A DNA stretch of 64,000 nt from CAWAPS01 sp963783945 (GCA_963783945.1 CAWAPS010000006.1:248001-312000); one strand, 5' to 3'. Shown: positions 1 to 9,713, numbered from the stretch's first letter. Program-made: numbers and translations. Notes: generated by a model not told the origin, from the sequence alone.

Positions 1-8
1 TTCACTGC

Positions 9-797
9 GTGCAGTTTCACGACATCGACCGCCGCACGGTTGCCCAGCAGGTCGCTGATCAGCTGCGGGAAGCGGTGATCGCCGCAGTATTGCGCTCCAG
101 TCAGCTGCCGACCGAGGCCGAACTCTCGCAGGCGCTGACCGTCAGCCGGCCGACCCTTCGTGAGGCGCTTCGCATACTCGAAGCGGAAGGTCTGGTGCGA
201 CGAGACCGCCGCACCTCGGCCCTGCGCCCGGATGCGGGTGCGGCGGCCATGAGCAGGCCCCTGCGCTCCGCCCTCCACGTTCTCACTCGCACCGAACGGA
301 TCTCCCTGGCCGAGATCCTGGATCTGCGCCTCACGATCGAGGCCCGGGCCGCGGAACGGGCGGCTGAAGTCGCGACGCCCGGCGACCTGTCCGAGTTGCT
401 TGCCACCCTGGAGGCCATCCGCGAACCCGGGCTGAGCGGCCAAAGCTGGAATGAACGGACGTTCGCTTTTCACGCCACGATGGTCAAGGCGGCTCACAAC
501 GAGGCCTTCCTACTCATAGTTCTGGCCACCAGAGAGGCGACCGCGGACATTCTCGAGGGTGCGGCGCAATCAGCAATGAGGTACAGCGCGCCCACGGGCC
601 CGTCGTCACCGAGCAGCCCGCTGGATCCTCAGTGGCTCGAGGACGAATACAACATCTGCCGGGCGATCTATGACGCCATCCGCGAGGGCCGGGGCATCGA
701 CGCCCGGGAGCAGATAAGGTCGGACGCCTTTCGCTTCTTCCAGCAACTGCTCGATGACAGCGAGCACGGTGACGAGGGCTCGCTCTCGAGTTCGTGA
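9..797 (+). CDS. FadR/GntR-family transcriptional regulator
   Basis: 262 aa from a GTG at the window edge; a start further upstream cannot be excluded. Residues about 10-75 form a GntR winged helix-turn-helix (LPTEAELSQALTVSRPTLRE, then LRILEAEGLVRR). The rest is a helical FCD ligand domain (LRLTIEARAAERAA at about 108-121), so this is the FadR subfamily, which usually senses a small acid or acyl metabolite and represses nearby catabolic genes. The effector cannot be read from the sequence. The stop codon lies inside a 10-bp-period repeat, and a 49-nt palindrome follows downstream. Confidence 0.88.
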   Translation: MQFHDIDRRTVAQQVADQLREAVIAAVLRSSQLPTEAELSQALTVSRPTLREALRILEAEGLVRRDRRTSALRPDAGAAAMSRPLRSALHVLTRTERISLAEILDLRLTIEARAAERAAEVATPGDLSELLATLEAIREPGLSGQSWNERTFAFHATMVKAAHNEAFLLIVLATREATADILEGAAQSAMRYSAPTGPSSPSSPLDPQWLEDEYNICRAIYDAIREGRGIDAREQIRSDAFRFFQQLLDDSEHGDEGSLSSS

Positions 798-866
798 CCA
801 CTCGTGACCACTCGTGACCACTCGTGACCTTCGCGAGCGTTCGTGAGCGTTCGTGAGCGTTCGTGA
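791..866. repeat. 10-bp-period direct repeat at the 3' end of the GntR gene
   Basis: Eight successive decamers share the core TCGTGA or TCGCGA. Four are of type CTCGTGACCA (791-830) and four of type TCGTGAGCGT (831-866), with a one-base phase slip between the two blocks. The first unit contains the TGA stop of the regulator gene. A period close to one helical turn puts every copy on the same DNA face, which suits a protein-binding array, but slippage expansion is equally possible. Confidence 0.8.
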
Positions 867-904
867 TGCTCGCCATGGCTTTGATGAACTGGAAAGCGCG
901 CTGC

Positions 905-953
905 ATAGTTTGTGCGCTTAACCCGCTCAGAGCGGGTTAAGCGCACAAACTAT
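905..953. terminator. Perfect 49-nt palindrome, possible bidirectional terminator
   Basis: Arms 905-928 and 930-953 are exact reverse complements of 24 nt around a single central base at 929. The arm reads ATAGTTTGTGCGCTTAACCC and continues GCTC. There is no clear U-run beyond either arm, so a terminator role is only a guess; an operator or extruding cruciform would fit as well. The first 12 bases (904-915) recur at 40631-40642. Confidence 0.7.
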
Positions 954-1021
954 TGCGCTCTGTCTCGCGCCCATTGCCTTCATAGACCGCAGCCGGTTGT
1001 AGGCCGCGAACACGATGTGCG

Positions 1022-1668
1022 ATGATCACGGTCGTGCCTGATCTGGCTGGAACCCCGTCGGATGACCTCCCGGACGTACTGGCCACCGGGCGTTCGGATG
1101 TGACGTTTTTCTCCGTCAACATGTCGGCTCGACACCCCGAAGGCCGGGATGCCGACTTTCTCCGGTGGCACACGTTCGACCACAGGCCGGAGCATGCACG
1201 GGTTGCCGGGCTGCGCGGTTCGTTGCGTGTGGTCTCGACACCGCAGTGCCGGGCCGCCCGGGCGGCCAGCCATGGTCAATACGACGCGGTCGACCACGTC
1301 ATGACCTATCTGTTCTCGGGCGTCGAGGGTCTGGACTCCGGCGTGGCCCTGTCGAAGGCGTTGGGCCGAGCCGGCCGCATGCCGTTCTCCCTGCCACCGA
1401 TCGAGCGGGGCGGGGCGCCGGCGGGCGAACTCGCGGATATCCCCGGTGTCGGCGGTACGTGGTGGGGCTCGTCTGAGATCGAGTCGAAGGCTTCCGCCGC
1501 CGCACCGTTGCAGGTCACTTACTGCTTCCTCGACGACGACCCGGTGGCCACTGCGAAACGGTTGTCTCCCGCGCTCGAAAACGGTGGGCCGACAGCGGCG
1601 TCGAGCCGAGACTGGCTGCCCCGTTCTACCCGGTTGTCGGCTTCGACTGCGACCGCTACCTGCCCTAA
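1022..1668 (+). pseudogene. Conserved hypothetical protein, frameshifted at an A-tract
   Basis: An ATG at 1022 (or GTG at 1100, where the protein-like part begins) opens a frame reading VTFFSVNMSARHPEGRDADF and later DAVDHVMTYLFSG, which looks like genuine protein. Quality collapses after VTYCFLDDDPVATAKRLSPA. Moving the frame at the four-A run 1578-1581, as one extra A would do, restores KRWADSGVEPRLAAPFYPVV and ends at TAA 1666-1668, for about 215 aa in total. I do not recognise the family. Either the gene carries a one-base deletion or the base was lost in sequencing. No good ribosome binding site is visible at either start. Confidence 0.55.
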
Positions 1669-1797
1669 GGGCCTGTCGGGTAAATGGACAGTGGCGCTTG
1701 ACGGACAGTCGCACTCTCCTCATCGCTCGCCCGTCGCCGCCCGCCCACGGCTCCAGTTAGACTGACCAGCCAGACCTCGAGTGATCTGGGGAGGCTG

Positions 1798-2235
1798 ATG
1801 ACAACTGATTCCGCGCCTCAGGACGCGGGCGAATCCCTGCGTCCGTTCGTGTTCGACGTGGCCGACATCGACGGCTACACCAACGTCGAGATGCTCGGCG
1901 ACACACCGGAGGCCGATGCCTACCTGGAGTTGCTCGGCCGGGACCTCGTCACCCGCGTGCTCGTACAGACGCCGGTGCTGTCCGTGTATCACGAGACGGC
2001 CAAGCCCGGTGAACGGGTCAAGCCCCACCGACACGGCACCTACCAGGTCAACTACGTGCTCCGAGGTGAGCTGCTTTTCGGAAGTCAGCGGGTTTCCGCC
2101 GGAATGGGATACTTCACGCCCGACATGCTGTACTCGTGGCGGGCCGGCGACGAGGGTGCCGAGTGGATCGAGATCCATTCGGGGATAGGTGGGATCTTCA
2201 CCGATCGCCCCTCGTCGGCCGGTGCCGGCACCTGA
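1798..2235 (+). CDS. Cupin-domain protein
   Basis: 145 aa with an ATG start behind GGGGAGGCTG. The middle shows a cupin motif 1 variant (VKPHRHGTYQVNYVLRGEL, residues about 76-94) followed by the glycine turn and MGYFTPDMLYSWRAG of motif 2, consistent with a small single-domain metal-binding beta barrel. The N-terminal part (FDVADIDGYTNVEMLG) is typical of cupins in catabolic clusters. Substrate unknown. The TGA stop is the first bases of repeat element A. Confidence 0.75.
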   Translation: MTTDSAPQDAGESLRPFVFDVADIDGYTNVEMLGDTPEADAYLELLGRDLVTRVLVQTPVLSVYHETAKPGERVKPHRHGTYQVNYVLRGELLFGSQRVSAGMGYFTPDMLYSWRAGDEGAEWIEIHSGIGGIFTDRPSSAGAGT

Positions 2236-2316
2236 ACAGGTTCGCGCCATAGGGGGCACCAAACGACCCTGGCGAGCAGCGTCGTTTGCCGCGGGCAATT
2301 CTGCGAACCTGCTTAG
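2232..2316 (+). repeat. 84-bp inverted-repeat element, copy A
   Basis: The terminal repeats are CTGAACAGGTTCGC and GCGAACCTGCTTAG. Inner arms CAAACGAC and GTCGTTTG enclose a loop, so the copy can fold as a two-tier hairpin. It fills the whole spacer between the convergent cupin and SDR genes: it begins on the cupin stop codon and ends one base before the SDR stop. It aligns along its length with copies B (inverted) and C. Confidence 0.8.
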
Positions 2317-2317
2317 C

Positions 2318-3136
2318 TCAGTCGTACTTACCGGCTTTGAACCGGGCCAGCGCTTCTTCGTGCATGCCCCAAAGATCCTTCATGATGGCGCCGCCGTCGA
2401 CGATGAGCGTCTGGCCGGTAATGCGCTCGGCCAGCGAGGAGGACAGGAACAGCACCGCGTTGCCGATATCCCGGGATCGGGGCGGAGCGAGGGGGTTGAC
2501 ATAGTTCACGGCCCATTGCCCTTCGGGCCAGTCCTCGTTTCCCCCGCCGACGTTGCCGGGGGCCACTGCGTTGACTCGGATGCCGTAGCGACCGAGCTCC
2601 TGGCCGAAGGTCTTGGCCAGCGAGATGACCCCCGCCTTTGCCGCCCCGTACGGTGCGTGCATGGCCGAGGCATTGATGCCGTCGACCGACGCCAGAGCCA
2701 CCATGGATCCGCCTGTGCCTTGCTTGATCATCTGGCGGCCGACCGTCTGAAACAAGTAGAACACCTGGCTGACATTGTTGAGGATGGTCCAGTTCCAGTC
2801 CTCCAGTGAGGTTTCCTCGGCCTTGTCCCACGTGGCCCCGCCGATGATGTCGACGCACACGTCGATCGACCCCAGCCCGGCGGCCGCCTCGTCTACGGCT
2901 CGCTGGACCTGAACCGGATCGGTCATGTCGGCTATGACGGGGATCGCCTTGCCCCCGTTGCTCGAGATCTCCGAAACGATTCCTTCGGCCCGACCCTTAT
3001 CGATGTCGACACACGCCACGGTGGCGCCCGCTTCAGCCAACTTCAAAGCGCTGATCCGTCCATGGCCGGCCCGCTCCGGTATATAGCCGGCGCCGGAGAC
3101 CAGGGCGCCCTTCCCTTGTAGGCCCAGATCAATCAT
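2318..3136 (-). CDS. Short-chain dehydrogenase/reductase (SDR)
   Basis: 272 aa, starting at the ATG (MIDLGLQGKGALVSGAGY) behind AAAAGGAGAGGG; longer upstream reading is untranslated repeat DNA. The nucleotide-binding glycine motif is unusual and stretched (VSGAGYIPERAGHGR). The catalytic Ser and YxxxK occur as ASVDGINASAMHAPYGAAK, and VNAVAPGNV and ITGQTLIVDGG are standard C-terminal SDR motifs. This fits an NAD(P)-dependent alcohol or ketone oxidoreductase. It follows the LLM gene on the same strand, with element B in the spacer. Confidence 0.88.
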   Translation of the reverse strand: MIDLGLQGKGALVSGAGYIPERAGHGRISALKLAEAGATVACVDIDKGRAEGIVSEISSNGGKAIPVIADMTDPVQVQRAVDEAAAGLGSIDVCVDIIGGATWDKAEETSLEDWNWTILNNVSQVFYLFQTVGRQMIKQGTGGSMVALASVDGINASAMHAPYGAAKAGVISLAKTFGQELGRYGIRVNAVAPGNVGGGNEDWPEGQWAVNYVNPLAPPRSRDIGNAVLFLSSSLAERITGQTLIVDGGAIMKDLWGMHEEALARFKAGKYD

Positions 3137-3231
3137 GTTTCCCTCTCCTTTTCCCTGATGTATCGGGATTGCGCTCTCGGGCGTGGGATACCTCGCCGCG
3201 GTGAGACCGTCAGGCCAACGACAGTAGCGCT

Positions 3232-3315
3232 CTAAACAGGTTCGCAGAATTCCTGCGCCCAACGACGGTGCTGACCAGCGTCGTTAGGCGCCGCCCATGC
3301 CCGAACCTGTCTGAG
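3232..3315 (-). repeat. 84-bp inverted-repeat element, copy B
   Basis: The terminal repeats on the plus strand are CTAAACAGGTTCGC and CGAACCTGTCTGAG, with inner arms CCAACGAC and GTCGTTAG. Its reverse complement aligns with copy A, including the block GAATTCTGCGAACCTG, so it is inserted in the opposite orientation. It lies between the stop of the LLM gene and the start of the SDR gene. Confidence 0.8.
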
Positions 3316-3324
3316 GGCATGTGG

Positions 3325-4233
3325 CTACAGCAGGACGAAGGCAGGAAGCACATACTTGGCGAAGCGCTGAAGCTCGGATATCTCGGTGGAGCCGAAACGC
3401 AGAGTCACGTGCTCCACCCCGGCGATCTCGAGCAGTCGGAAGTCGGCGATCAGTTGGTCGGGGGTTCCGATGAATCGGCGACGGTTGCCTTCGTCCACCC
3501 ATTCCTCGGGGGCGTAGTAGAATTCGGACGTCTTCGGAGCACGGAGCCTGGGCTCCGGCCACTGGCTGCGGGACTCGAGGAGGACCTCGGTGCTGCTGCA
3601 GCTGTAAGAGAACGTGAAGGGTCCAGTCAGCGAAGCGTCGGCCCGCACAGACAGAATCCGGTCGCGAGCCCGGGCGTACTCGTGATCCGGCATCCACAGA
3701 GGGTGCCATCCGTCTCCGAGCAACGCGGCTCGGCGCTGGGCCGCCACCGTGTTTCCTCCCACCCAGAGCGGTGGCGGCGGGGTCGAGGAGGCCACGGTGT
3801 AGCCGTCGGGCGTAGAGCGCTGCTGACGCAGGAAGTCCTCGGTGATCTGGGCCCGACGATCGTAGGGTCCCACACCGAGAATGTCGAACTCTCCGCGCAG
3901 GTAGCCGACACCCACACCCAGTATGAGCCGGTTATTGGTAAGCGTCCCCAGCGTGCCCGTGATAGCGGCCACGTGCAATGGATGGCGATAGGGAGCCACC
4001 AAGACGTCCGTCCCGAAATGCAACCGGGTGGTGAATCCAAGGCCCCAGGCACACGTGGCGAGCGGCTCGAGGACGGGCGGGTTCAAGATGGCCGCGGCGT
4101 AGTCGGGCACCGCTATGTGATCCGGGAACCAGGCGGAGTGGAACCCGAGTTCTTCGGCGCCAATCAACAGCTCCCTGATCCGAGCCCCGTCGGCGTAACG
4201 TCCGAAGGCCGGCACGGCGAAACCGAACCTCAC
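3325..4233 (-). CDS. LLM-class (luciferase-like) flavin or F420-dependent oxidoreductase
   Basis: 302 aa from a GTG start. The TIM-barrel signature of the luciferase-like family runs through the protein: AEELGFHSAWFPDHIAVPD near residue 26, LHFGTDVLVAPYRHPLHVA near 90, RLILGVGVGYLRGEF near 110 and PPPLWVGGN near 155. The short N-terminus and the GVGYL..EF motif resemble actinobacterial F420-using members, but FMN use cannot be excluded. The spacers on both sides hold 84-bp repeat elements. Confidence 0.85.
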   Translation of the reverse strand: MRFGFAVPAFGRYADGARIRELLIGAEELGFHSAWFPDHIAVPDYAAAILNPPVLEPLATCAWGLGFTTRLHFGTDVLVAPYRHPLHVAAITGTLGTLTNNRLILGVGVGYLRGEFDILGVGPYDRRAQITEDFLRQQRSTPDGYTVASSTPPPPLWVGGNTVAAQRRAALLGDGWHPLWMPDHEYARARDRILSVRADASLTGPFTFSYSCSSTEVLLESRSQWPEPRLRAPKTSEFYYAPEEWVDEGNRRRFIGTPDQLIADFRLLEIAGVEHVTLRFGSTEISELQRFAKYVLPAFVLL

Positions 4234-4275
4234 TGCCCGCCGTCCTCTGGGTCCTCTCCCATCGCAGCGATGATC

Positions 4276-4359
4276 TTAAACAGGTTCGCGCCAAAGGCGG
4301 GGCCAAGCGACGCCGAGAGCAACATCGCTTGGTTCGGGGAATTCTGTCAACCGGTTTAG
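4276..4359 (+). repeat. 84-bp inverted-repeat element, copy C
   Basis: The terminal repeats are TTAAACAGGTTCGC and GTCAACCGGTTTAG (the latter diverged), with inner arms CCAAGCGA and TCGCTTGG. Compared with copy A, the inner stem has changed an A-T pair to G-C on both sides, a compensatory change. It sits between the start of the LLM gene and the stop of bioD. Confidence 0.78.
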
Positions 4360-4415
4360 GGTGGGAGAGCCGGGCCCGGCCACCGGCAATGGTCCCGCAC
4401 CCGCTGTCTCCCGCG

Positions 4416-5068
4416 TCAATCCTGGAAGTCGAGGGTCGCCGCCACCAAGTCTGCCAGCCCATCGAGTGTAGTCGTGACGTCGAATCCGTCGTGGTCGATG
4501 AGCCATTCACGGTTGCGCCGGTGGAGGTCGGCACACGCGTCGAAGCGATTGAGGTGAACGGCGACCGACAGCGGCCGCAGGGCCGAGCGAGTCAATCGGG
4601 CGGAGTTGATGATGCCAAGCTGCGGTTCCCCCACCAGGATCGCCAGGTCGGCCTCGGCCAGCCGGGCCAGATCGGCGGTGTCGCCATCGATCGCAAGCGG
4701 TGATGCCACCCCGCCGGCTCCTTCCACCACGCCGACGTCGACCGGTTCGCCCGGCCAGCCCCGGTTCAGCTCGTCGGCCAGAGCGGAAATTGTGGGCGGT
4801 TGCCGGCCGAGTGCGTCTGCCGCCATGGGAGGCGCCAGCGGGATGGGATAGGAACGGTCGGCAGGACACACCCGATCGGCTGTCTCACCCGTCGCCCGCG
4901 CCAATATCTCGGCGTCGGTGAGATCACCGAGTGAGTAGGACTGGGCCGGCTTGCGGGCCGCCACCCCAAAGCCTCGCCGTCTCAGCTCCGCCAGCAATCC
5001 CGCGGCCACAAACGTCTTGCCCACCTCGGTGCCGGTCCCGGTGATCACCACGACCCGCGATGGGCGGG

Positions 5069-5072
<4 letters not shown>
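4416..5072 (-). CDS. bioD: Dethiobiotin synthetase BioD
   Basis: 218 aa. BioD is the ATP-dependent ureido-ring-forming enzyme that converts 7,8-diaminopelargonate to dethiobiotin. The P-loop GTGTEVGKT lies near residues 12-20, with KPAQSY and VEGAGGVASPL as substrate and Mg motifs. The start is the GTG at 5072, whose GTGA overlaps the stop of bioF by four bases, so the two are translationally coupled; the open frame upstream only shadows bioF. Last gene of bioA-bioF-bioD. Confidence 0.95.
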
Positions 5073-6159
<1,087 letters not shown>

Positions 6160-6169
<10 letters not shown>

Positions 6170-7458
6170 ACCGCGTGAACGGCCGCCTCGAGCACATCGG
6201 CGATACGGTCTATCTCTGGCTCGGTGGACGTGAGTATCGGCATCACGACCACCACATCACCCAGAGGCCGGAGCAGCACGCCGGCCTCGACCGCGGCGGC
6301 GCAGACTCTCCGACCCCATCGCAGGCCGGCGGCGGGCGGATCGAGCTGGACTCCTGCCATCAGCCCGCGCTGGCGCACCTCCCCGACGGCCGGGGATGAT
6401 CCCAGTGCGTCGAGCCGGCTCGACAGCTGCTTTCCCCGGGCAACCACGTTGGCCAGCACGTCCCATTCGCGAAGCAACTCGAGGTGACGGAGGGCAACAG
6501 CAGCGGCGAGGGCGTTGCCGCCGAAGCTGTGACCGTGATACAGAGTCTTCGGACCGAGGTCGTAGCCCAGGAATGCATCGGCAACCGGGCGGCTGGCGAC
6601 GGTGGCGCTCATCGGCAGATAGCCACCCGCCAGCCCCTTTCCCATCGCCATGAGGTCGGGGCCCAACCCACACTGCTCGCTCGCGAAGAGGGTGCCGGTG
6701 CGGCCGAACCCTGTGGCCACCTCGTCGTAGACCAGGAGGACGCCGGCATCCCTGCAGGCCCGCCCGAAGGCGGCGACGTCAGCGGCCTCGGCAACGAACA
6801 TGCCGGCCGCCCCTTGCACCAGAGGCTCCACGACCGCAGCGACCAATCGATCCGACTCAGCGGAAAGGGCCGCCAGCGCTCGTTCGAGCCAGCCAGGATC
6901 GCTGTAGCCGGGAGTGCGGACCACCGCTTCGAACCGAAGCGGATCGAACAAATCGGTACCGAATCCTCCGGCCCCGAGAGACAACGAGCCGATGGTGTCT
7001 CCGTGGTAGGCGTCGCCCAGGGTGAGATACCGGTCCCGATTGGTATCGCCCCGGTTGTGCCAGTACTGAAAGGCGATCTTGAGTGCCTGTTCGACCGCGG
7101 CGGCGCCGTCGGAAGCGAAAAGGAAAACGGGGTCCTCGACGGGCACCTCGTCCGCCAGCGCCTCCGCCAGTTCGATGACGACTGAACTGCCGTTACCCAG
7201 GAGCGTCGAGTGGGCGACCCGACCGAGCTGTGCGGCCAACGCCGCGTCCAGCTCGGGAACCCGGTGGCCGAGGGTTGTCACCCACAGGCTCGAGATGGCG
7301 TCGAGATATCGGCGGCCGTCTACGTCGATCAGTTCGCGCCCTTCGGCTGCCGCGACTATGACCGGCTGGTTGTCGGCGTAAGTGGACATCTGGGTGAACC
7401 CGTGCCACACCCGGCGACGGTCGCGCTCGACCCAGCTTGGCTCTGTGTCGGTAGCCAC
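6160..7458 (-). CDS. bioA: Adenosylmethionine-8-amino-7-oxononanoate aminotransferase BioA
   Basis: 432 aa from GTG. This class III PLP aminotransferase makes 7,8-diaminopelargonate using SAM as amino donor. DEVATGFGRTG (Asp245) and the PLP lysine in AMGKGLAGGYLP (Lys274) are clear, and the N-terminal W(H)GFTQMSTY and SSLWVTTLGH are characteristic of BioA rather than other aminotransferases. First gene of the operon. No bioB, birA or biotin transporter is in the window. The 111-nt upstream spacer must hold the promoter, but I could not recognise an operator there. Confidence 0.94.
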
Positions 7459-7569
7459 TCTGGACTGACACCCTAATGGCTGGCGAGAAGGCTCACCTCC
7501 TGGAGCCGGCGGGGCGACGGCACGCGCCGGCGGCGTCCCGGTATCGGCCGACCCTGTGCGTCCGAGCGC

Positions 7570-8943
7570 TCAGGCTGAGCCGAGATTGGCCGCACCGCCG
7601 AACGCCCTGACCTCGCCGTCAGCCGCGGTCAGCCAATAGCCATCGCCCGAGGCGGTGGCTACGATAGACACGACGGGGAGGGCAGGCGGAGCTGACCCGG
7701 TCGAGCCATGGAAGCGGGCGTCACCAAAACTGAACACCCCACCATCGGCAGCCACCAACCAATACCCCTTACCATCCGGGGTCGCCGCCATCCCCACCAC
7801 CGGCTGACGCAGCCGCACATTCCCCGTAGACCCAAAGAAACGGGCGTCACCAAAACTGAACACCCCACCATCCGCGGCCACCAACCAATACCCCTTACCA
7901 TCCGGGGTCGCCGCCATCCCCACCACCGGCTGACGCAACCTCACATTCCCCGTAGACCCAAAGAAACGGGCGTCACCAAAACTGAACACCCCACCATCCG
8001 CGGCCACCAACCAATACCCCTTACCATCCGGGGTCGCCGCCATCCCCACCACCGGCTGACGCAACCTCACATTCCCCGTAGACCCAAAGAAACGGGCGTC
8101 ACCAAAACTGAAGACCCCGCCGTCGGAGCCGACCATCCAGTAGCCCCCGCCGCCGGCGACCGGTGAGGCTCCAACCATCAGCCAGGCGATGGCAACGGAC
8201 CCGGCGGATCCTCGATTCACGAAGTCACCCCGGGTCACCAGCCCGCCGAGCCCTGAGACCGTGGCATATCCACGTCCGTCGCCACTGGCCAGCAGCCCGA
8301 CCACGTCGGCGCGAATGGCCGATGCCCTCATCGCGCCACCGTCGCCGACCCACTCCCAGTGCCAAGCCTCGGGGCATGCGCTTCCTCCGGGTTCGGCCCA
8401 CCCGGGATGGTTCCATCCGACCTGCCCGGCGTACGCCTTCAGGAAGTTGTAGCCGGGCGACCCGAATGACACCGTCCCCCGCACGTCGGAGAAGTCAGCC
8501 GCCTTTCCCCACCCGTGCATCGACGTTCCCACCGGATGGCCGCTTGGGGATGACAGCACCGGAGCGGCGCACGCGCTGTTGCCGGCAGCCGTCCACACCT
8601 GCTGCTCCGACAGCTGACCTTGAAGGGACCGGTAGCACTGCTCGGTGCCGAGGGCCACGTCGCGGTCACGGGCTTCGGTCAGAAGAAGCCCAATGCTGGG
8701 TCCGGCCGCCCGGTAGGCCTGGCAGCCCGGGGCTACGTTGACCAGGTCAGCGCCCGGCAGCAGCCCGTTGGCCGCACCGGCAACGGGGGTAGGCTGATTG
8801 CCTGGTTGGATGGGGCTGACGGAGGCGGCCGCCACTGACTGAGTCGCGAAAGCCACGCTCAGCACGGCCAAGGTGACCGCGACGAAAATGAGACCCGCCT
8901 GCCCGGCGCGACGTCGGACACGGCCCGGCCAGGGCCGATTCAC
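7570..8943 (-). CDS. Secreted M15B (VanY-like) peptidase domain fused to GYW/FGD repeats
   Basis: 457 aa from a GTG behind GAGGTGAC; a longer ATG frame to 9009 is possible. An Arg-rich N-terminus and hydrophobic stretch (LIFVAVTLAVLSVAFATQ) form a signal peptide ending near SVAAA. Next comes a zinc D-Ala-D-Ala carboxypeptidase-like domain with SMHGWGKAADF (zinc His and Asp) and EAWHWEW (base Glu and zinc His). The C-terminal half is 42-residue repeats ending VFSFGDARFFGSTG, three of them nearly identical. The repeats probably bind cell wall or mediate surface contact. They are common, as I recall, in Acidimicrobiia cell-wall enzymes. Confidence 0.85.
   Translation of the reverse strand: MNRPWPGRVRRRAGQAGLIFVAVTLAVLSVAFATQSVAAASVSPIQPGNQPTPVAGAANGLLPGADLVNVAPGCQAYRAAGPSIGLLLTEARDRDVALGTEQCYRSLQGQLSEQQVWTAAGNSACAAPVLSSPSGHPVGTSMHGWGKAADFSDVRGTVSFGSPGYNFLKAYAGQVGWNHPGWAEPGGSACPEAWHWEWVGDGGAMRASAIRADVVGLLASGDGRGYATVSGLGGLVTRGDFVNRGSAGSVAIAWLMVGASPVAGGGGYWMVGSDGGVFSFGDARFFGSTGNVRLRQPVVGMAATPDGKGYWLVAADGGVFSFGDARFFGSTGNVRLRQPVVGMAATPDGKGYWLVAADGGVFSFGDARFFGSTGNVRLRQPVVGMAATPDGKGYWLVAADGGVFSFGDARFHGSTGSAPPALPVVSIVATASGDGYWLTAADGEVRAFGGAANLGSA
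7700..8125. repeat. 126-bp in-frame tandem repeat (coding)
   Basis: The phrase CGGGCGTCACCAAAACTGAA recurs at 7715, 7841, 7967 and 8093, a strict 126-bp period (42 codons). Units two to four are almost identical at DNA level, including third positions, so they were duplicated recently or are kept alike by recombination. The outer units have diverged. Confidence 0.93.
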
Positions 8944-9032
8944 GTCACCTCGCCCGGCTCGCACCGCACCTATTGAAGCACCCCGCCGCCCCTCGAAGCA
9001 CGGACCCACTTCGGCCGTGACCGGTCATGGAG

Positions 9033-9713
9033 TCAGGCTATGGCCCCTGGCCCGGCCAGAAAGATGACCCGCCGGGCAATGTTGACCGCATGATCGCCCA
9101 GACGCTCGTAGAACCGGGCCACCAGGGTCATGTCCATGGTCACCGGCAACGTCATCCGGCCAGAGGCCAGCTCGGCGGTCAGGGCCACGTGCAAGCCATC
9201 CATCTCCTCGTCTGACTCCTCCAGGAGGGCGGCCGCATCGCCGTCCCGCTGATACCACGAGTCGGCCGCCCGACGCCACATCTCGGAGCCGGCATCGCCC
9301 ATCCGCTGCACTAAACCGCGCACTCTCGGGGTCATGTCGTCGCCGAGGATGTGACTGGCGTGGCGGGCGATGTGCACCACCAGATCGTGGGAGCGTTCGA
9401 GCTCAGGCACGATGCGCAGAGCCGACAGCAGGAAGCGCAGGTCGGTAGCCACCGGGGCCTGTAGGGCAAACTGCTGGTTGACCAGGTCCTCGATCTCCTG
9501 GTAGATGCGGTCGATGACCTGCTCACGCTCGGTGATTGCATCCACGGCAACGGTGTCGCCGGCGAGGAGCGCATTGGTGGCCGCGGTCAGATCCTCCGCC
9601 ACCAGAGCGAACAGCTGAATGATCTTGGCTTCTATCGCGTCCATCTGGCGGTGAAAGTTCACTCGAAGCTCGCTCACGTCCTTGTACCTACCCTCACCGC
9701 CAATTTGGGACAC
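9033..9713 (-). CDS. phoU: Phosphate-signalling regulator PhoU
   Basis: 226 aa from a GTG at 9713; a second GTG at 9677, giving VSELRVNFHRQMDAIE at the N-terminus, matches usual PhoU starts better. Two PhoU helical repeats are visible, each with an E/D-x-x-x-D metal-binding motif (ITEREQVIDRIYQEIED and EESDEEMDGL), plus the LRFLLSALRIVPELERSHD and ARFYERLGDHAVNIA signatures. PhoU couples the Pst transporter to PhoR/PhoB; no pst or pho genes are nearby, so this is a solitary copy. Confidence 0.93.
   Translation of the reverse strand: MSQIGGEGRYKDVSELRVNFHRQMDAIEAKIIQLFALVAEDLTAATNALLAGDTVAVDAITEREQVIDRIYQEIEDLVNQQFALQAPVATDLRFLLSALRIVPELERSHDLVVHIARHASHILGDDMTPRVRGLVQRMGDAGSEMWRRAADSWYQRDGDAAALLEESDEEMDGLHVALTAELASGRMTLPVTMDMTLVARFYERLGDHAVNIARRVIFLAGPGAIA

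Noticed and set aside
791..866. Short repeats as a CRISPR array
   Set aside because: Ten-base units without spacers.
980..1723. Long minus-strand frame opposite the frameshifted gene
   Set aside because: Arg- and Gly-rich translation typical of an antisense shadow; the plus-strand segments read as real protein.
7700..8125. Regularly spaced repeats as a CRISPR array
   Set aside because: The period is wholly coding, with no unique spacers; it is a protein repeat.
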